NCBI GenBank assembly: GCA_964035545.1
Contig: OZ037765.1
Location: forward strand, 5,964,698 to 6,028,697
DNA length: 64,000 nt
Reading direction: 5' to 3'
DNA from: Bugula neritina
Taxonomy: Eukaryota; Bryozoa; Gymnolaemata; Cheilostomatida; Bugulidae
The notes below the pieces were generated by a model. It was not told where the DNA came from and ran no database searches. It saw only the letters and a list, made by a program, of their open reading frames with translations. The position numbers and the translations under genes were made by a program. Positions 17,201-32,200 of this stretch are shown piece after piece (the first letter of the stretch is position 1; each line of letters opens with the position of its first letter).

Positions 17201-20200
17201 AAGCAGACCGTCTGTGTTTGGAGAGAGTTGGAAGTTATCCGATAGCTGTCCTAACGTCGTACAGGATGTTCCAGATGAGAACACCAGTCCTTGCGGCACT
17301 GCCAATGGAGTAAGTTGAATTATTGGTTTTCATTTCAATTTTTATAAAATATATCATTTGTGGATTTATTGAATTATAGTTCCACTAACACATGTAGAAA
17401 ATGTTCTAATCACCCTATTTGGCATAAAACCTGAATCTATTATTGCAAATTAACATAGAATGTTTACCTGTAAAAGCATTATTTTTATGATTTTATTGTA
17501 TTTATATACTAAATATAATTAATTCAAAATTTTGCAAACACAATGTTAGGCTAAGTGTATACATGGGCAGTTTATATAAGTGTGTGTCTTTAGATACCCC
17601 TAGCTCACAGAGAACCTTGGGCTAAGGCTAAGTGCGCCATTATCATGGAGGGCCCAGAGTTTGAGACGTGTCGAAGTAAATTACTTCATCCAGTATTACA
17701 ACAATTCTACATGGACTGCCTGTTTGATGCTTGCAGGTTGGTATAATATTTACATGTACACACACAAAACACACATGACACACACACGACACGCACGACA
17801 CAAACACACATGATACACACACGACATGCACGACACACGCACACATGTACTAGTTGTAGTTTGCTCAAAATATCCAACCTATTCTAGAATAATAAGAAAT
17901 GCTATACATGAAAGCAGAATATTTTAGGTTTTACATATATTTGCTACTCATTGTAAACAATTATAAGCATGGCTGAGTAAAGTGCATAGAATGCTAATCT
18001 GTTGTTGTTTAGGTGTTCTTCATATAGGAGTTATATTAAACTTTACGTTGTTATCTTAAAGATGTGACAAGGGAGGAGACTGTGAATGTTTGTGTACTGC
18101 TATTGCAAACTTTGCTGAAGAATGCACCAAACTTGGACATCCTTACAAGTGGAGACACCAGGAACTGTGCCGTGAGTCTCCAGATCTCTGTCCATTAGTC
18201 TTGTACAACAACTTATACATATAAATATATCTCTTTAATTTATCTAGCTCGATATTTCTTTTTGCGTCAAGTTTCAATGTTTTTTTAAAGTGAAACAGTT
18301 GGCTATTTGTGACACAGCCAATGTAATATGTTCGTGTATTTGATAGCTATGCAGTGCGACAATGGCTTAGTATACTCCGAGTGTGGACCACCGTGTGAAC
18401 AAACCTGTCACAACCTCGGCGAAGAGATGGAGCCTCATTGCAAGAACACCAAGTGTGTGGAGGGCTGTTTCTGCCCCCCTGGATACATTAGACATGGTAA
18501 AAGACACTCTGGCTACACATCTTATGATAGACACACCCATGTTTTCTCCAACTTTGCTGTGAGTTTGCAATGTGGTATATGCTGGTTGCAGGGGATGGAT
18601 GTATTGATGCTATTGATTGTCCATGTGAACACGAAGGAGCCCTCTACTTGCCCAACACTCAGATGTCTTACAACTGCCAGAACTGGTATGAAATAAACCA
18701 ATACTTGCATTACAGTCATATACTGGCTAATTGCTGAGTTTATTTAGTGCTATAAGGAACATTAGCCTTGTGTTTGTTTCTTGACTTGAATTCATTTAAT
18801 TTTTATATTTTAGAACTCCAGCTTTTATAAAAAAGGCTTTTTTTAAACAAAAATTTAATTTGTTTCACGTTTTTCACTTTTCCTTATACTGGTTGGACAT
18901 ATTCAAATTTTCTAGTTATCATTTGTAGGTCAATTTACCATATACAGTCTGAAATATGTGAATGCCTTGAGTTCTTCAATGTGAAATTAATTGTTAATTT
19001 ATGTACATGAAATCGAATATTTTCGCTGACTCCACCTGTCACCTTTGCTCCACCTCTCACACTGACTCCACCTCTCACCCTGATTTCAACTGTCACCCTT
19101 ACTCTACCTGTCGCCCTGACTCCATCTGTCACACTGACTCCACCTTTCACACTGACTCCACCTGTCACCCTGACTCCACCTGTCACCCTGACTCCACCTG
19201 TCACCCTTACTCCACCTGTCACCCTGACTCCACCTCTCACACTGACTCCACCTTTCACCCTGATTTCAACTGTCACCCTTACTCCACCTGTCACACTGAC
19301 TCCACCTGTCACACTGACTCCACCTGTCACCCTGACTCCACCTGTCACCCTGACTCCACCTGTCACCCTTACTCCACCTGTCACCCTGACTCCACCTGTC
19401 ACCCTGGCTCCACCTGTCACCCTGACTCCATCTGTCACCCTGACTCCACCTGTCACCCTGACTCCACCTGTCACCCAGACTCCACCTGTCACCCTGACTC
19501 CACCTGTCACCCAGACTCCACCTATCACCCTGACTCCACCTGTCACCCTTGCTCCATCTGTCACCCTGACTCCATCTGTCACCCTGACTCCACCTGTCAC
19601 CCTGACTCCACCTGTCACCCTGACTCCACCTGTCACCCTGACTCCACCTCTCACCCTGACTTCACCTTTCACCCTGAGCAGGTGTGGTTTAAAACTCAAA
19701 CATACTGTAATGGCAGCCACAACATTTTACTGTTGCACCCTTGGGGTAGTGCTTTTCATTTTACAGAAATGGTATATATCTGAGCACTTTTGTCTGTTTC
19801 AGTACCTGTGATCATGGAATATTTGAGTGTGTCGGGGAGTCATGTGGCCCCCTTAACTGCACAGACATGGAGTTCACTTGTAGCATTGGCAACTGTATAC
19901 CTAAGCTCTGGGTATGTGATAGCATGCCAGATTGTGAGAACGGAGAAGATGAAGAAGGCTGTGGTATGTTGGACATAACAACTTGTTCAATATGTTCACA
20001 GGCTACCTACATGTATATCATGACTCTAGAGGTGCACTTTTGTATGTCTGTTGGTTATTTGGTAGTTGGCCTCAGTTTACTTTATAATCTATTATCTGAG
20101 TGTTATTATTTCGTGGGTTGCTAGTAATAGCGTATCCACCATTCTTCTTTTACAGATTACAGCTGTGCCGAAAATGAATTCAAATGTGTAATGAGTAGTA

Positions 20201-23200
20201 AATGTATTCCACGATCAGATAGATGCAACGATGTGGTGGATTGTTTTGATGGCAGTGATGAGCTACTATGTGGTAGGTAACATCTTTTTCTATCAGTTTG
20301 CTTTTATAAAACCGTAAACTAGCCAATGACAATGTAACAGTGCACTCAGCTAAAATTGCTAAAGTTTTTTTCATAATTTATTCAAAGTTATTAAAATTTG
20401 TAAGTTTTGTATTTTTGTTTAAAAAATGAAAATTTTATTAGTTACGCCATGACAAGGCTAATTTTATAATTTTTGATTGGTGGGTGGAATTTTATAAACA
20501 AGGAAATCTGATAATATTATTTGTATGACTTGTATTCATATTTATTGTTAGTATTTACTGCTACAATATAATATCACATGTGGCTGTAAGTGGTGGGTTA
20601 TTCTGTACTCTGTAGACATGGAGTGCGAAAGTAACCAGCTGAAGTGTGGTAACGGCAGATGTATCATGAAAAGCTTCAAGTGTGACGGCTACCCAGACTG
20701 TGGGGCCATGGATGACACAGATGAGTCTGATTGTCCAGGTAGCTTCTGTTTGGTGCTTATAGTTTATGAGTTGTGAGACTAACCAACCTTTCTTCAGAAT
20801 CAGGCGTGTTTCTGTTTCACTGCGCTTTCAGACTTTGCATTATGGGAAAAGGTTTGTCATTTGATCAATGGGAGCAGTGTCATTGGAATAATGCCACAAC
20901 GCGGTATGGGTAAAAAAATATTTGAATAAACTGGCCATTCGCGTTCATGTGTAGTATGGGAATACAGTGATTGACTAGCGATAAATTTTGGCATTACGCT
21001 CATTTAGTCTGTAAGAGAAAAAACTTCAAAGACTCCCTTTGTGGTATTTCTCAGAACTAGAACACAAGCTTTCACTGATTTTGTTATGGCTGCATCTTCA
21101 CCATCAAGTCACACTAAATCCGTTTGATAATTTTAAGAAACTACTGTTTATCTATATTTTCAAATGTTCAGTGTGCACCAAAAACAAAATCATTTATGAG
21201 TCAAGTAAAAATGACTGAAAAGAATTTAATAGATTGCATAATACTAAATTACATTTCACTATATTTTGTATAGTCCTAATTTATAGTTTGTATGTATAGT
21301 TTGTATGTATAGTTTGTATGTATAGTTTGTATGTATAGTTTGTATGTATAGCTCATACTTATGTATTTTAGTATCAGCCTGCATACCCGGAAGAGAAATG
21401 TCTTGTATATCTAACCTTGGAGATCACATCTGTCTGCCAATTGCTCAAAAGTGTGATGGTCATGATGACTGTGGAAATGGATTGGATGAGGCCAACTGCC
21501 GTAAGTAGTATTAGCTAATCTAAACAATGCCATCTAGAAAATACTGTAAACTGTTTACATATTGACATGCTCATGTGATGAAATAACACTAGTTATACGT
21601 TGCTTTAAGCGATAAACATTAAAATTTGTTTCAGCTTAAAAATTATTTAAAGTTTGGAAGTTTTTGCATAAAAATAATCATTTTTAAAGCTGTACTTGCC
21701 TATTAGCTAAGATAACTGACAAAATCTTCATTTTCCTAATTATTTCAGCTTGCACATGTAAAGGCAACAACACTATGACATGCGATGTATGTAAATGCAT
21801 TGACGTGAATAAAGTGTGCGATGGGGTTGGCGACTGTTTGGACAACACGGATGAAGCCAATTGCCGTAAGTTTTACTAGTCACATGACATACCAATACAA
21901 AACACTGAACCGGATATTTCTTATTACCAAACATTGTAGCTATAGTATATGGAGTGATGAAAAAAATGTAAAAATTATGCACACTTAAACTATAAACACT
22001 ACATTTGAGATGTTGATGAGATTTGTGTATTTCTCTTACAGCATGTGGGGAAGGTTACTATATGTGTAACAACAAGACATGTATTTCTAGTCACAAAAGA
22101 TGTGATGGTGTTGAAGATTGTTCTCAGGGTGAAGATGAGATTTGTTCAACGACAACAGGTATAAGGCTTTTCACGGCAAGGCGTGTTTAAAGATATACGT
22201 TCTGCATATCTAGATTACATATAATATATTTATACATATAATATATAAAGTTACCAGATGTAGTTAGAATGTGCTATCTCTTGTCTTTTAATGTTCTGCA
22301 GCAAAAGCACAGTTTTAGCTCTATTGGTTGTCACTATTAGTTCCGTCTGTTTGAATTTACGACAAAAGATACAAAATCATTGCACAATGTTGTAGTGTTG
22401 ACTCGACACAGGTTAGCTTCACTTTGAATGATATGATTTTATAAAATATTTATAGTAAAGCCTACACCAACAACTACGGGATTACCATCTATTAGTACTA
22501 CAACCACTCCTACTACCACTGCCAGTACTAGTACTACCACCACCACCAGTACTACTACTACCACCACTCCAACCACCACCCGTACTACTCCTACTACCAC
22601 TGCCAGTACTAGTACTGGTACTACTACTGTCGAATGTGACCCAGTGAATGGAATGTCGGAGATTAATTTAATTCCTGACAGATACATAAACGTAAGTTGA
22701 CATTTGAAAAGATTTATTTGTCATACTTATACTGTTCATCTACTTAGAAAGTGTAAGCTGTGACTTTGATCTATCTGTAGCTTCAGCAAAGAGTGTAAAT
22801 GGAGTTGTTGTCTCATTTATATAGGTAAGCTCAGGTGTGAAAGAATACCTTCGCCCAGGACCTGCATTCCCTCTTCTTTGGCAAGGTGATAAAAATAATG
22901 AACAGGCAATCACAATTCAATTGAGTCAAGACCCTAGCAAAGAAATATACGTCAAGAGTGTAGTTCTTCCCGAGATAAGAAATGCAGGCTTGGTTGAAAT
23001 CATCCTTCTTGACAATTCTGAGAGAGGGTACAGCTTTAAAAGTGTTGATGAGGTAAAGTTTACACTCATTGGTCTAACAAACAACTCATCTGTAGCCAAA
23101 TCACAAATCTTTAACTATATTTTCATTAGCTGCAAATCTTTCGACGTTGAAATTGCATTAATGAGTTGTTACTGATGTTTCCTATCGGATTGTTTTGATC

Positions 23201-26200
23201 TACTTAATTTTGATCAATAAAAAAATGATTGTTTAAACTTATAATGCATGATGTGAGATGGTATACAGTGATATTCTACATGAGTAATATGATGTATTAA
23301 TTTGCTTCATGACGGTTGATTGACTGCTAGTAAATATTCAGTTGATTTCTAGAACATTTCATCTAGTTGTCGCAGTTTGGTCTGTTTTTTAAGTTCTGTT
23401 CATGTTCTCATATTATGTTCATGATTATGTTAGTGCAACTTCTGTAGGACCCTGAGGCCGCTGAAGACTATGCAGTAGAAGCGTACGGTTACAAGATCAT
23501 TGTTATAATGAATACTGGAGAGAAAGCTGAGGGTATCCGTATTGAAGCTAAGTTAGACATCGAGGCTTGCTTTGAGCACGTGTCACTACCAACCACAACT
23601 TTGAGAAGTAAATCTACGGCTGCTGTTGGCAAGGAAACTACCACTACCGCTGTCTATTTCAGCACATCCACGACTGAGCGTTGTGTTATGGTTGACGGGA
23701 TGTACAGCCCTGTGTTTATACCTGCTCAGTGGATACACGTGTCTTCGGGGGACAAGGAAAAGCTGAGACCAAGTCAGGCTGTTGGGTGGCAGTCACAGAG
23801 TTCTGACGATAAGCCATCTATAACAATATTCTTTCTATCGAAACCAGTTTATGTTAAAAGTCTGACTTTGATAAATACAAGAAATGTGAAGAGTTATAAT
23901 GTATATTTGACAACAGCGGTTGGAAAGATGGACTTGAAGCAGCAAGATATTGCAGTAAGTTTGAAGATTTATACTCGATAGTGTTATGAGTGTCAGGCAG
24001 CCATGGTGTAGGAAAAGCTGTTATTATATTCAGTGAGACATATGAATTTAGCATGATAATTTGTGTTCACAGTGGGTTGTGACTTTCAAAGTTGAAATTT
24101 CTTATTTTGTAACTGTTGAAGGATCCTACAGTTGGAATTGGTGCAACACTCCTTGTGGTAAAGATAGAGCTACTTCCTGTTGATGAGAGTTATTCTGTCT
24201 ACACATCCCTTTCAGTTACCGGATGCTTTGAAGAAGGTGAAGAGCTGCTTGACTAAACTATTGTACTTAATTTTTAAGTTTCATCTGGAAAAGTTATGTA
24301 TTATCTAAAGGTTGGAAGTAGCATAAGATAGGTGAAGACTGCAGGCATATACTCAGTTACTACCAGCTTGGATAATTTGTTGTCATTGGCTCTGTTTTAA
24401 CTGTTTAAAAATTGTATTTTCGAACATGTTTTGCAAGTGAGAGTTAAAATGTCACTGGATTGTGTATAATTTGAATAGATTTTGCAAGTTCTCCTGTCTT
24501 GTGTATTGCAGAACAAACAACAAGCAGCATTCAAGCTCCCACGACCACTGTGGTTCCGTCCACTGCTACCACTTCAAATATTTGTGAGCCTGTAGCTGGA
24601 ATGTCAGAACCTGGATTTATTCCTGATGAACATATACATGTACGTTTGCATTTCATCTGTCAGATGATGGGCTGTAAATAGTTCCATACACTAAATAATT
24701 AACTGAGAACAAAAAGGATATGATGCCATTGTTATTCTAACAATGTGTTTGACTTTAGAGATGTAACAATTTTTGTCATGTCCTTGACACTCAATTATTA
24801 GGTTAGGAGTTGTTCCCTTTGTGATGGTGCATCATTCAACCTAATAATCTAAAGCAAAAGCATAAAAGTTTCAGGGATTGGCTGATGCATGAAATCCGAA
24901 GTTTGTGACAGTAATGTTCTTAAAAAACATAGATATTTGGGTAGTGGCATAAATAATTTTATTTTGATTGATTATGTGAAAAGACTTTGTAGAAAGCTTG
25001 GAAACATATTTTTGTATTTTACTATCTAGCAGTGGTGCAGATGCGATGTTTTAGTTGTATTCTCATGTTCTAACAGTTACACTATAAAGTTCTTTTTAAA
25101 GATTATTTCAAAGGTTTGCTGCATTTACAATTTAAAAAATTAAAATCAGTAAGTTTTTGAGTTGTTTGAATTATTTGATTGACGCCAATATTTTTCAAGG
25201 GTGAACTACCCATTGTAAGTTTCTTTTTTTGTGATAAAATACTGAGGAAAAGTTGAACAATTTGAAAATAGAGAACTTCAGATGGTGCTTTAGACCTGAA
25301 TAAGATGAATGGAAACTTAATGCTTTCTACTAAAGACAAAAGTTAGGGAAAGAGATTCATGACAGAAAACATAGATTATAGAATGATTTACATATCATAT
25401 AAACCGAGTAAAAGTATGGTTCAATGTTTTGTTTTTAAGGTAGTGTGTGAATTATGCGTTGTTTCTACAGGTAAGCTCAGGGGAAGGAGAAAATCTACGC
25501 CCTGGCCCTACTTTCCCTCTCAACTGGGAAGCTGATAGTAATAAAAATCAAACAATTACAATTGAATTAAGTAAAGATCCGAAGAAAGAGATATATGTCG
25601 AGAAGTTAGTTTTCCCAGAGATTGTGGACACTGATTATGTGCAAATTATTCTGGAAGACAACTCAGAAAAAGGATATAGCTTTATAGACTTGGAGGAGGT
25701 AAGAAAATCATTAGATTGATTGGTAAAAAAAAGCTGAAGTAATATGGAACATAATTTCTTTCCCTAATCACCAGAAAATATTATTGGAAAAGGTACAAAG
25801 TGGCTGAGGATCTTGCTGCTATTCCTTGAACATGTAGAGTTACCAAACGTGATAATTTGTTGCAGGCTCCAGCGGCAGCTAAGGAGTATTATATTCAAGC
25901 TATGGGTTCAAGAATCTCTATCATAATGCACAAAGAAAACAGCGCGTGGGGGACTCATATAGAAGCAAAGCTAGAATGTTTTGCTTGCTATGAACCAATC
26001 ATAGAGCAAACCACTGTGTCTGAAACATCTCCTTCTACTGCTTCTCCAGCCACTACAACTGCTGAATCTTGTGAAATCGTCGATGCAATGAAGGAGCCTC
26101 AGTATTTGCCAACGTATCGCATTGAAACTTCACCAAGTGATAGTGAGAAAAAGAATCTGAGACCGGCAGAGTTGCTTCCATGGGTATCGAAGGTGCCCGC

Positions 26201-29200
26201 TGTTGGTAATGAAAAGCCGTTTGTCACGGTAACTTTGACTGATGACGGTTCATTGGCTCCAGTAGACAGACTAGAGTTCCCTGTGTTGGAGAATGTTGAT
26301 GAAGTTACAGTTAGCATTATGACGAGTCCTGATGGACCTGAGAAGATTGTGACACCTGAAGAGACATTGCCAACCACAAGCGGTTTGATTGTGAAATTGA
26401 AGTCCCAACCAGAAGCTTTGACAGTGGTCATTAGATTTTCACCAACTGATTCTTCAAAACCAGTCAAGGTGCAACTCGATGTGTTTGCTTGTTTGAAACC
26501 AATAGAGTCAACCACTAGCAAACTATCAACAACTTCAATGAGAGTCCCGACTGAAACAACAACTTCATTAAAGACAACTCCATCAACTGCTTCTCCAGCC
26601 ACTACGACTGCTATATCTTGTGAAATCGTCGATGCAATGAAGGATCCTCAGTATTTGCCAACGTATCGCATTGAAACTTCACCAAGTGATAGTGAGAAAG
26701 AGAATCTGAGACCCACAGAGGTGCTTCCATGGGTATCGAAGGTGCCCGCTGTTGGTAATGAAAAGCCGTTTGTCACAGTAACTTTGACTGATGACGGTTC
26801 ATTGGCTCCAGTAGACAGACTAGAGTTCCCTGTGTTGGAGAATGTTGATGAAGTTACAGTTAGCATTATGACGAGTCGTGATGGACCTGAGAAGATTGTG
26901 ACACCTGAAGAGACATTGCCAACCACAAGCGGTTTGATTGTGAAATTGAAGTCCCAACCAGAAGCTTTGACAGTGGTCATTAGATTTTCACCAACTGATT
27001 CTTCAAAACCAGTCAAGGTGCAACTCGATGTGTTTGCTTGTTTGAAACCAATAGAATCAACCACCAGCAAACTATCAACAACTTCAATGAGAGTCCCGAC
27101 TGAAACAACAAGTTCATTAAAGGCTACTCCATCAACTGCTTCTCCTGCCACTACGACTGCTATATCTTGTGAAATCGTCGATGCAATGAAGGATCCTCAA
27201 TATTTGCCAACGTATCGCATTGAAACTTCACCAAGTGATAGTGAGAAAGAGAATCTGAGACCGACAGAGGTGCTTCCATGGGTATCGAAGGTGCCCGCTG
27301 TTGGTAATGAAAAGCCGTTTGTCACGGTAACTTTGACTGATGACGGTTCATTGGCTCCAGTAGACAGACTAGAGTTCCCTGTGTTGGAGAATGTTGATGA
27401 GGTTACAGTTAGCATTATGACGAGTCCTGATGGGCCTGAAAAGATTGTGACACCTGAAGAGACATTGCCAACCACAAGCGGTTTGATTGTGAAATTGAAG
27501 TCCCAACCAGAAGCTCTGACAGTGGTCATTAGATTTTCACCAACTGATTCTTCAAAACCAGTCAAGGTGCAACTCGATGTGTTTGCTTGTTTGAAACCAA
27601 TAGAATCAACCACCAGCAAACTATCAACAACTTCAATGAGAGTCCAGACTGAAACAACAACTTCATTAAAGGCTACTCCATCAACTGCTTCTCCGGCCAC
27701 TACGACTGCTATATCTTGTGAAATCGTCGATGGAATGAAAGATCCACAATATTTACCAAATAATCGCATCGAAACTTCACCAAGTGATAGTGAGAAAGAG
27801 AATCTGAGACCGACAGAGGTGCTTCCATGGGTATCGAAGGTGCCCGCTGTTGGTAATGAAAAGCCGTTTGTCACGGTAACTTTGACTGATGACGGTTCAT
27901 TGGCTCCAGTAGACAGACTAGAGTTCCCTGTGTTGGAGAATGTTGATGAAGTTACAGTTAGCATTATGATGAGTCCTGATGGGCCTGAAAAGATTGTGAC
28001 ACCTGAAGAGACATTGCCAACCACAAGCGGTTTGATTGTGAAATTGAAGTCCCAACCAGAAGCTTTGACAGTGGTCATTAGATTTTCACCAACTGATTCT
28101 TCAAAACCAGTCAAGGTGCAACTCGATGTGTTTGCTTGTTTGAAACCAATAGAATCAACCACCAGCAAACTATCAACAACTTCAATGAGAGTCCCGACTG
28201 AAACAACAACTTCATTAAAGACAACTCCATCAACTGCTTCTCCTGCCACTACGACTGCTATATCTTGTGAAATCGTCGATGCAATGAAGGATCCTCAATA
28301 TTTGCCAACGTATCGCATCGAAACTTCACCAAGTGATAGTGAGAAAGAGAATCTGAGACCGACAGAGGTGCTTCCATGGGTATCGAAGGTGCCCGCTGTT
28401 GGTAATGAAAAGCCGTTTGTCACGGTAACTTTGACTGATGACGGTTCATTGGCTCCAGTAGACAGACTAGAGTTCCCTGTGTTGGAGAATGTTGATGAAG
28501 TTACAGTTAGCATTATGACGAGTCCTGATGGGCCTGAAGAGATTGTGACACCTGAAGAGACATTGCCAACCACAAGCGGTTTGATTGTGAAATTGAAGTC
28601 CCAACCAGAAGCTCTGACAGTGGTCATTAGATTTTCACCAATTGATTCTTCAAAACCAGTCAAGGTGCAACTCGATGTGTTTGCTTGTTTGAAACCAATA
28701 GAATCAACCACCAGCAAACTATCAACAACTTCAATGAGAGTCCCGACTGAAACAACAACTTCATTAAAGGCTACTCCATCAACTGCTTCTCCGGCCACTA
28801 CGACTGCTATATCTTGTGAAATCGTCGATGGAATGAAAGATCCACAATATTTACCAAATAATCGCATCGAAACTTCACCAAGTGATAGTGAGAAAGAGAA
28901 TCTGAGACCGACAGAGGTGCTTCCATGGGTATCGAAGGTGCCCGCTGTTGGTAATGAAAAGCCGTTTGTCACGGTAACTTTGACTGATGACGGTTCATTG
29001 GCTCCAGTAGACAGACTAGAGTTCCCTGTGTTGGAGAATGTTGATGAAGTTACAGTTAGCATTATGATGAGTCCTGATGGGCCTGAAAAGATTGTGACAC
29101 CTGAAGAGACATTGCCAACCACAAGCGGTTTGATTGTGAAATTGAAGTCCCAACCAGAAGCTTTGACAGTGGTCATTAGATTTTCACCAACTGATTCTTC

Positions 29201-32200
29201 AAAACCAGTCAAGGTGCAACTCGATGTGTTTGCTTGTTTGAAACCAATAGAATCAACCACCAGCAAACTATCAACAACTTCAATGAGAGTCCCGACTGAA
29301 ACAACAACTTCATTAAAGACAACTCCATCAACTGCTTCTCCTGCCACTACGACTGCTATATCTTGTGAAATCGTCGATGCAATGAAGGATCCTCAATATT
29401 TGCCAACGTATCGCATCGAAACTTCACCAAGTGATAGTGAGAAAGAGAATCTGAGACCGACAGAGGTGCTTCCATGGGTATCGAAAGTGCCCGCTGTTGG
29501 TAATGAAAAGCCGTTTGTCACGGTAACTTTGACTGATGACGGTTCATTGGCTCCAGTAGACAGACTAGAGTTCCCTGTGTTGGAGAATGTTGATGAAGTT
29601 ACAGTTAGCATTATGACGAGTCCTGATGGGCCTGAAGAGATTGTGACACCTGAAGAGACATTGCCAACCACAAGCGGTTTGATTGTGAAATTGAAGTCCC
29701 AACCAGAAGCTCTGACAGTGGTCATTAGATTTTCACCAATTGATTCTTCAAAACCAGTCAAGGTGCAACTCGATGTGTTTGCTTGTTTGAAACCAATAGA
29801 ATCAACCACCAGCAAACTATCAACAACTTCAATGAGAGTCCCGACTGAAACAACAACTTCATTAAAGAGAACTCCATCAACTGCTTCTCCTGCCACTACG
29901 ACTGCTATATCTTGTGAAATCGTCGATGCAATGAAGGATCCTCAATATTTGCCAACGTATCGCATCGAAACTTCACCAAGTGATAGTGAGAAAGAGAATC
30001 TGAGACCGACAGAGGTGCTTCCATGGGTATCGAAGGTGCCCGCTGTTGGTAATGAAAAGCCGTTTGTCACGGTAACTTTGACTGATGACGGTTCATTGGC
30101 TCCAGTAGACAGACTAGAGTTCCCTGTGTTGGAGAATGTTGATGAAGTTACAGTTAGCATTATGACGAGTCCTGATGGGCCTGAAAAGATTGTGACACCT
30201 GAAGAGACATTGCCAACCACAAGCGGTTTGATTGTGAAACTGAAGTCCCAACCAGAAGCTCTGACAGTGGTCATTAGATTTTCACCAACTGATTCTTCAA
30301 AACCAGTCAAGGTGCAACTCGATGTGTTTGCATGTTTGAAACCAATAGAATCAACCACCAGCAAACTATCAACAACTTCAATGAGAGTCCCGACTGAAAC
30401 AACAACTTCATTAAAGACAACTCCATCAACTGCTTCTCCTGCCACTACGACTGCTATATCTTGTGAAATCGTCGATGCAATGAAGGATCCTCAATATTTG
30501 CCAACGTATCGCATCGAAACTTCACCAAGTGATAGTGAGAAAGAGAATCTGAGACCGACAGAGGTGCTTCCATGGGTATCGAAGGTGCCCGCTGTTGGTA
30601 ATGAAAAGCCGTTTGTCACGGTAACTTTGACTGATGACGGTTCATTGGCTCCAGTAGACAGACTAGAGTTCCCTGTGTTGGAGAATGTTGATGAGGTTAC
30701 AATTAGCATTATGACGAGTCCTGATGGGCCTGAAGAGATTGTGACACCTGAAGAGACATTGCCAACCGCAAGCGGTTTGATTGTGAAATTGAAGTCCCAA
30801 CCAGAAGCATTGACAGTGGTCATTAGATTTTCACCAACTAATTCTTCAAAACCAGTCAAGGTGCAACTCGATGTGTTTGCATGTTTGAAACCAATAGAAT
30901 CAACCACCAGCAAACTATCCACAACTTCAATGAGAGTCCCGACTGAAACAACAACTTCATTAAAGACAACTCCATCAACTGCTTCTCCTGCCACTACGAC
31001 TGCTATATCTTGTGAAATCGTCGATGGAATGAAAGATCCACAATATTTACCAAATAATCGCATCGAAACTTCACCAAGTGATAGTGAGAAAGAGAATCTG
31101 AGACCGACAGAGGTGCTTCCATGGGTATCGAAGGTGCCCGCTGTTGGTAATGAAAAGCCGTTTGTCACGGTAACTTTGACTGATGACGGTTCATTGGCTC
31201 CAGTAGACAGACTAGAGTTCCCTGTGTTGGAGAATGTTGATGAAGTTACAGTTAGCATTATGACGAGTCCTGATGGGCCTGAAAAGATTGTGACACCTGA
31301 AGAGACATTGCCAACCACAAGCGGTTTGATTGTGAAATTGAAATCCCAACCAGAAGCTTTGACAGTGGTCATTAGATTTTCACCAACTGATTCTTTAAAA
31401 CCAGTCAAGGTGCAACTCGATGTGTTTGCATGTTTGAAACCAATAGAATCAACCACCAGCAAACTATCAACAACTTCAATGAGAGTCCCGACTGAAACAA
31501 CAACTTCATTAAAGACAACTCCATCAACTGCTTCTCCAGCCACTACGACTGCTATATCTTGTGAAATCGTCGATGGAATGAAAGATCCACAATACTTACG
31601 AAATAATCGCATCGAAACTTCACCAAGTGATAGTGAGAAAGAGAATCTGAGACCGACAGAGGTGCTTCCATGGGTATCGAAGGTGCCCGCTGTTGGTAAT
31701 GAAAAGCCGTTTGTCACGGTAACTTTGACTGATGACGGTTCATTGGCTCCAGTAGACAGACTAGAGTTCCCTGTGTTGGAGAATGTTGATGAAGTTACAG
31801 TTAGCATTATGACGAGTCCTGATGGGCCTGAAAAGATTGTGACACCTGAAGAGACATTGCCAACCACAAGCGGTTTGATTGTGAAATTGAAGTCCCAACC
31901 AGAAGCTCTGACAGTGGTCATTAGATTTTCACCAACTGATTCTTCAAAACCAGTCAAGGTGCAACTCGATGTGTTTGCTTGTTTGAAACCAATAGAATCA
32001 ACCACCAGCAAACTATCAACAACTTCAATGAGAGTCCCGACTGAAACAACAACTTCATTAAAGGCTACTCCATCAACTGCTTCTCCAGCCACTACGACTG
32101 CTATATCTTGTGAAATCGTCGATGGAATGAAAGATCCACAATATTTACCAAATAATCGCATCGAAACTTCACCAAGTGATAGTGAGAAAGAGAATCTGAG

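Noticed and set aside
17643-17846. Cys/Val-rich minus-strand frame
   Set aside because: It is a low-complexity translation of the CA microsatellite overlapping exon 24 in antisense.
18935-19783. About 260-codon frames on both strands (Cys/His/Pro/Asp/Ser repeats on plus, Gly/Val/Arg/Thr on minus)
   Set aside because: They are produced by the 18-bp minisatellite inside intron 27; exons 27 and 28 splice in frame across it through a split Cys codon.
21372-21377. Alternative exon 31 acceptor 6 nt downstream (start at 21378)
   Set aside because: It is in frame and possible (a two-residue difference), but the first acceptor has the longer pyrimidine-rich lead.
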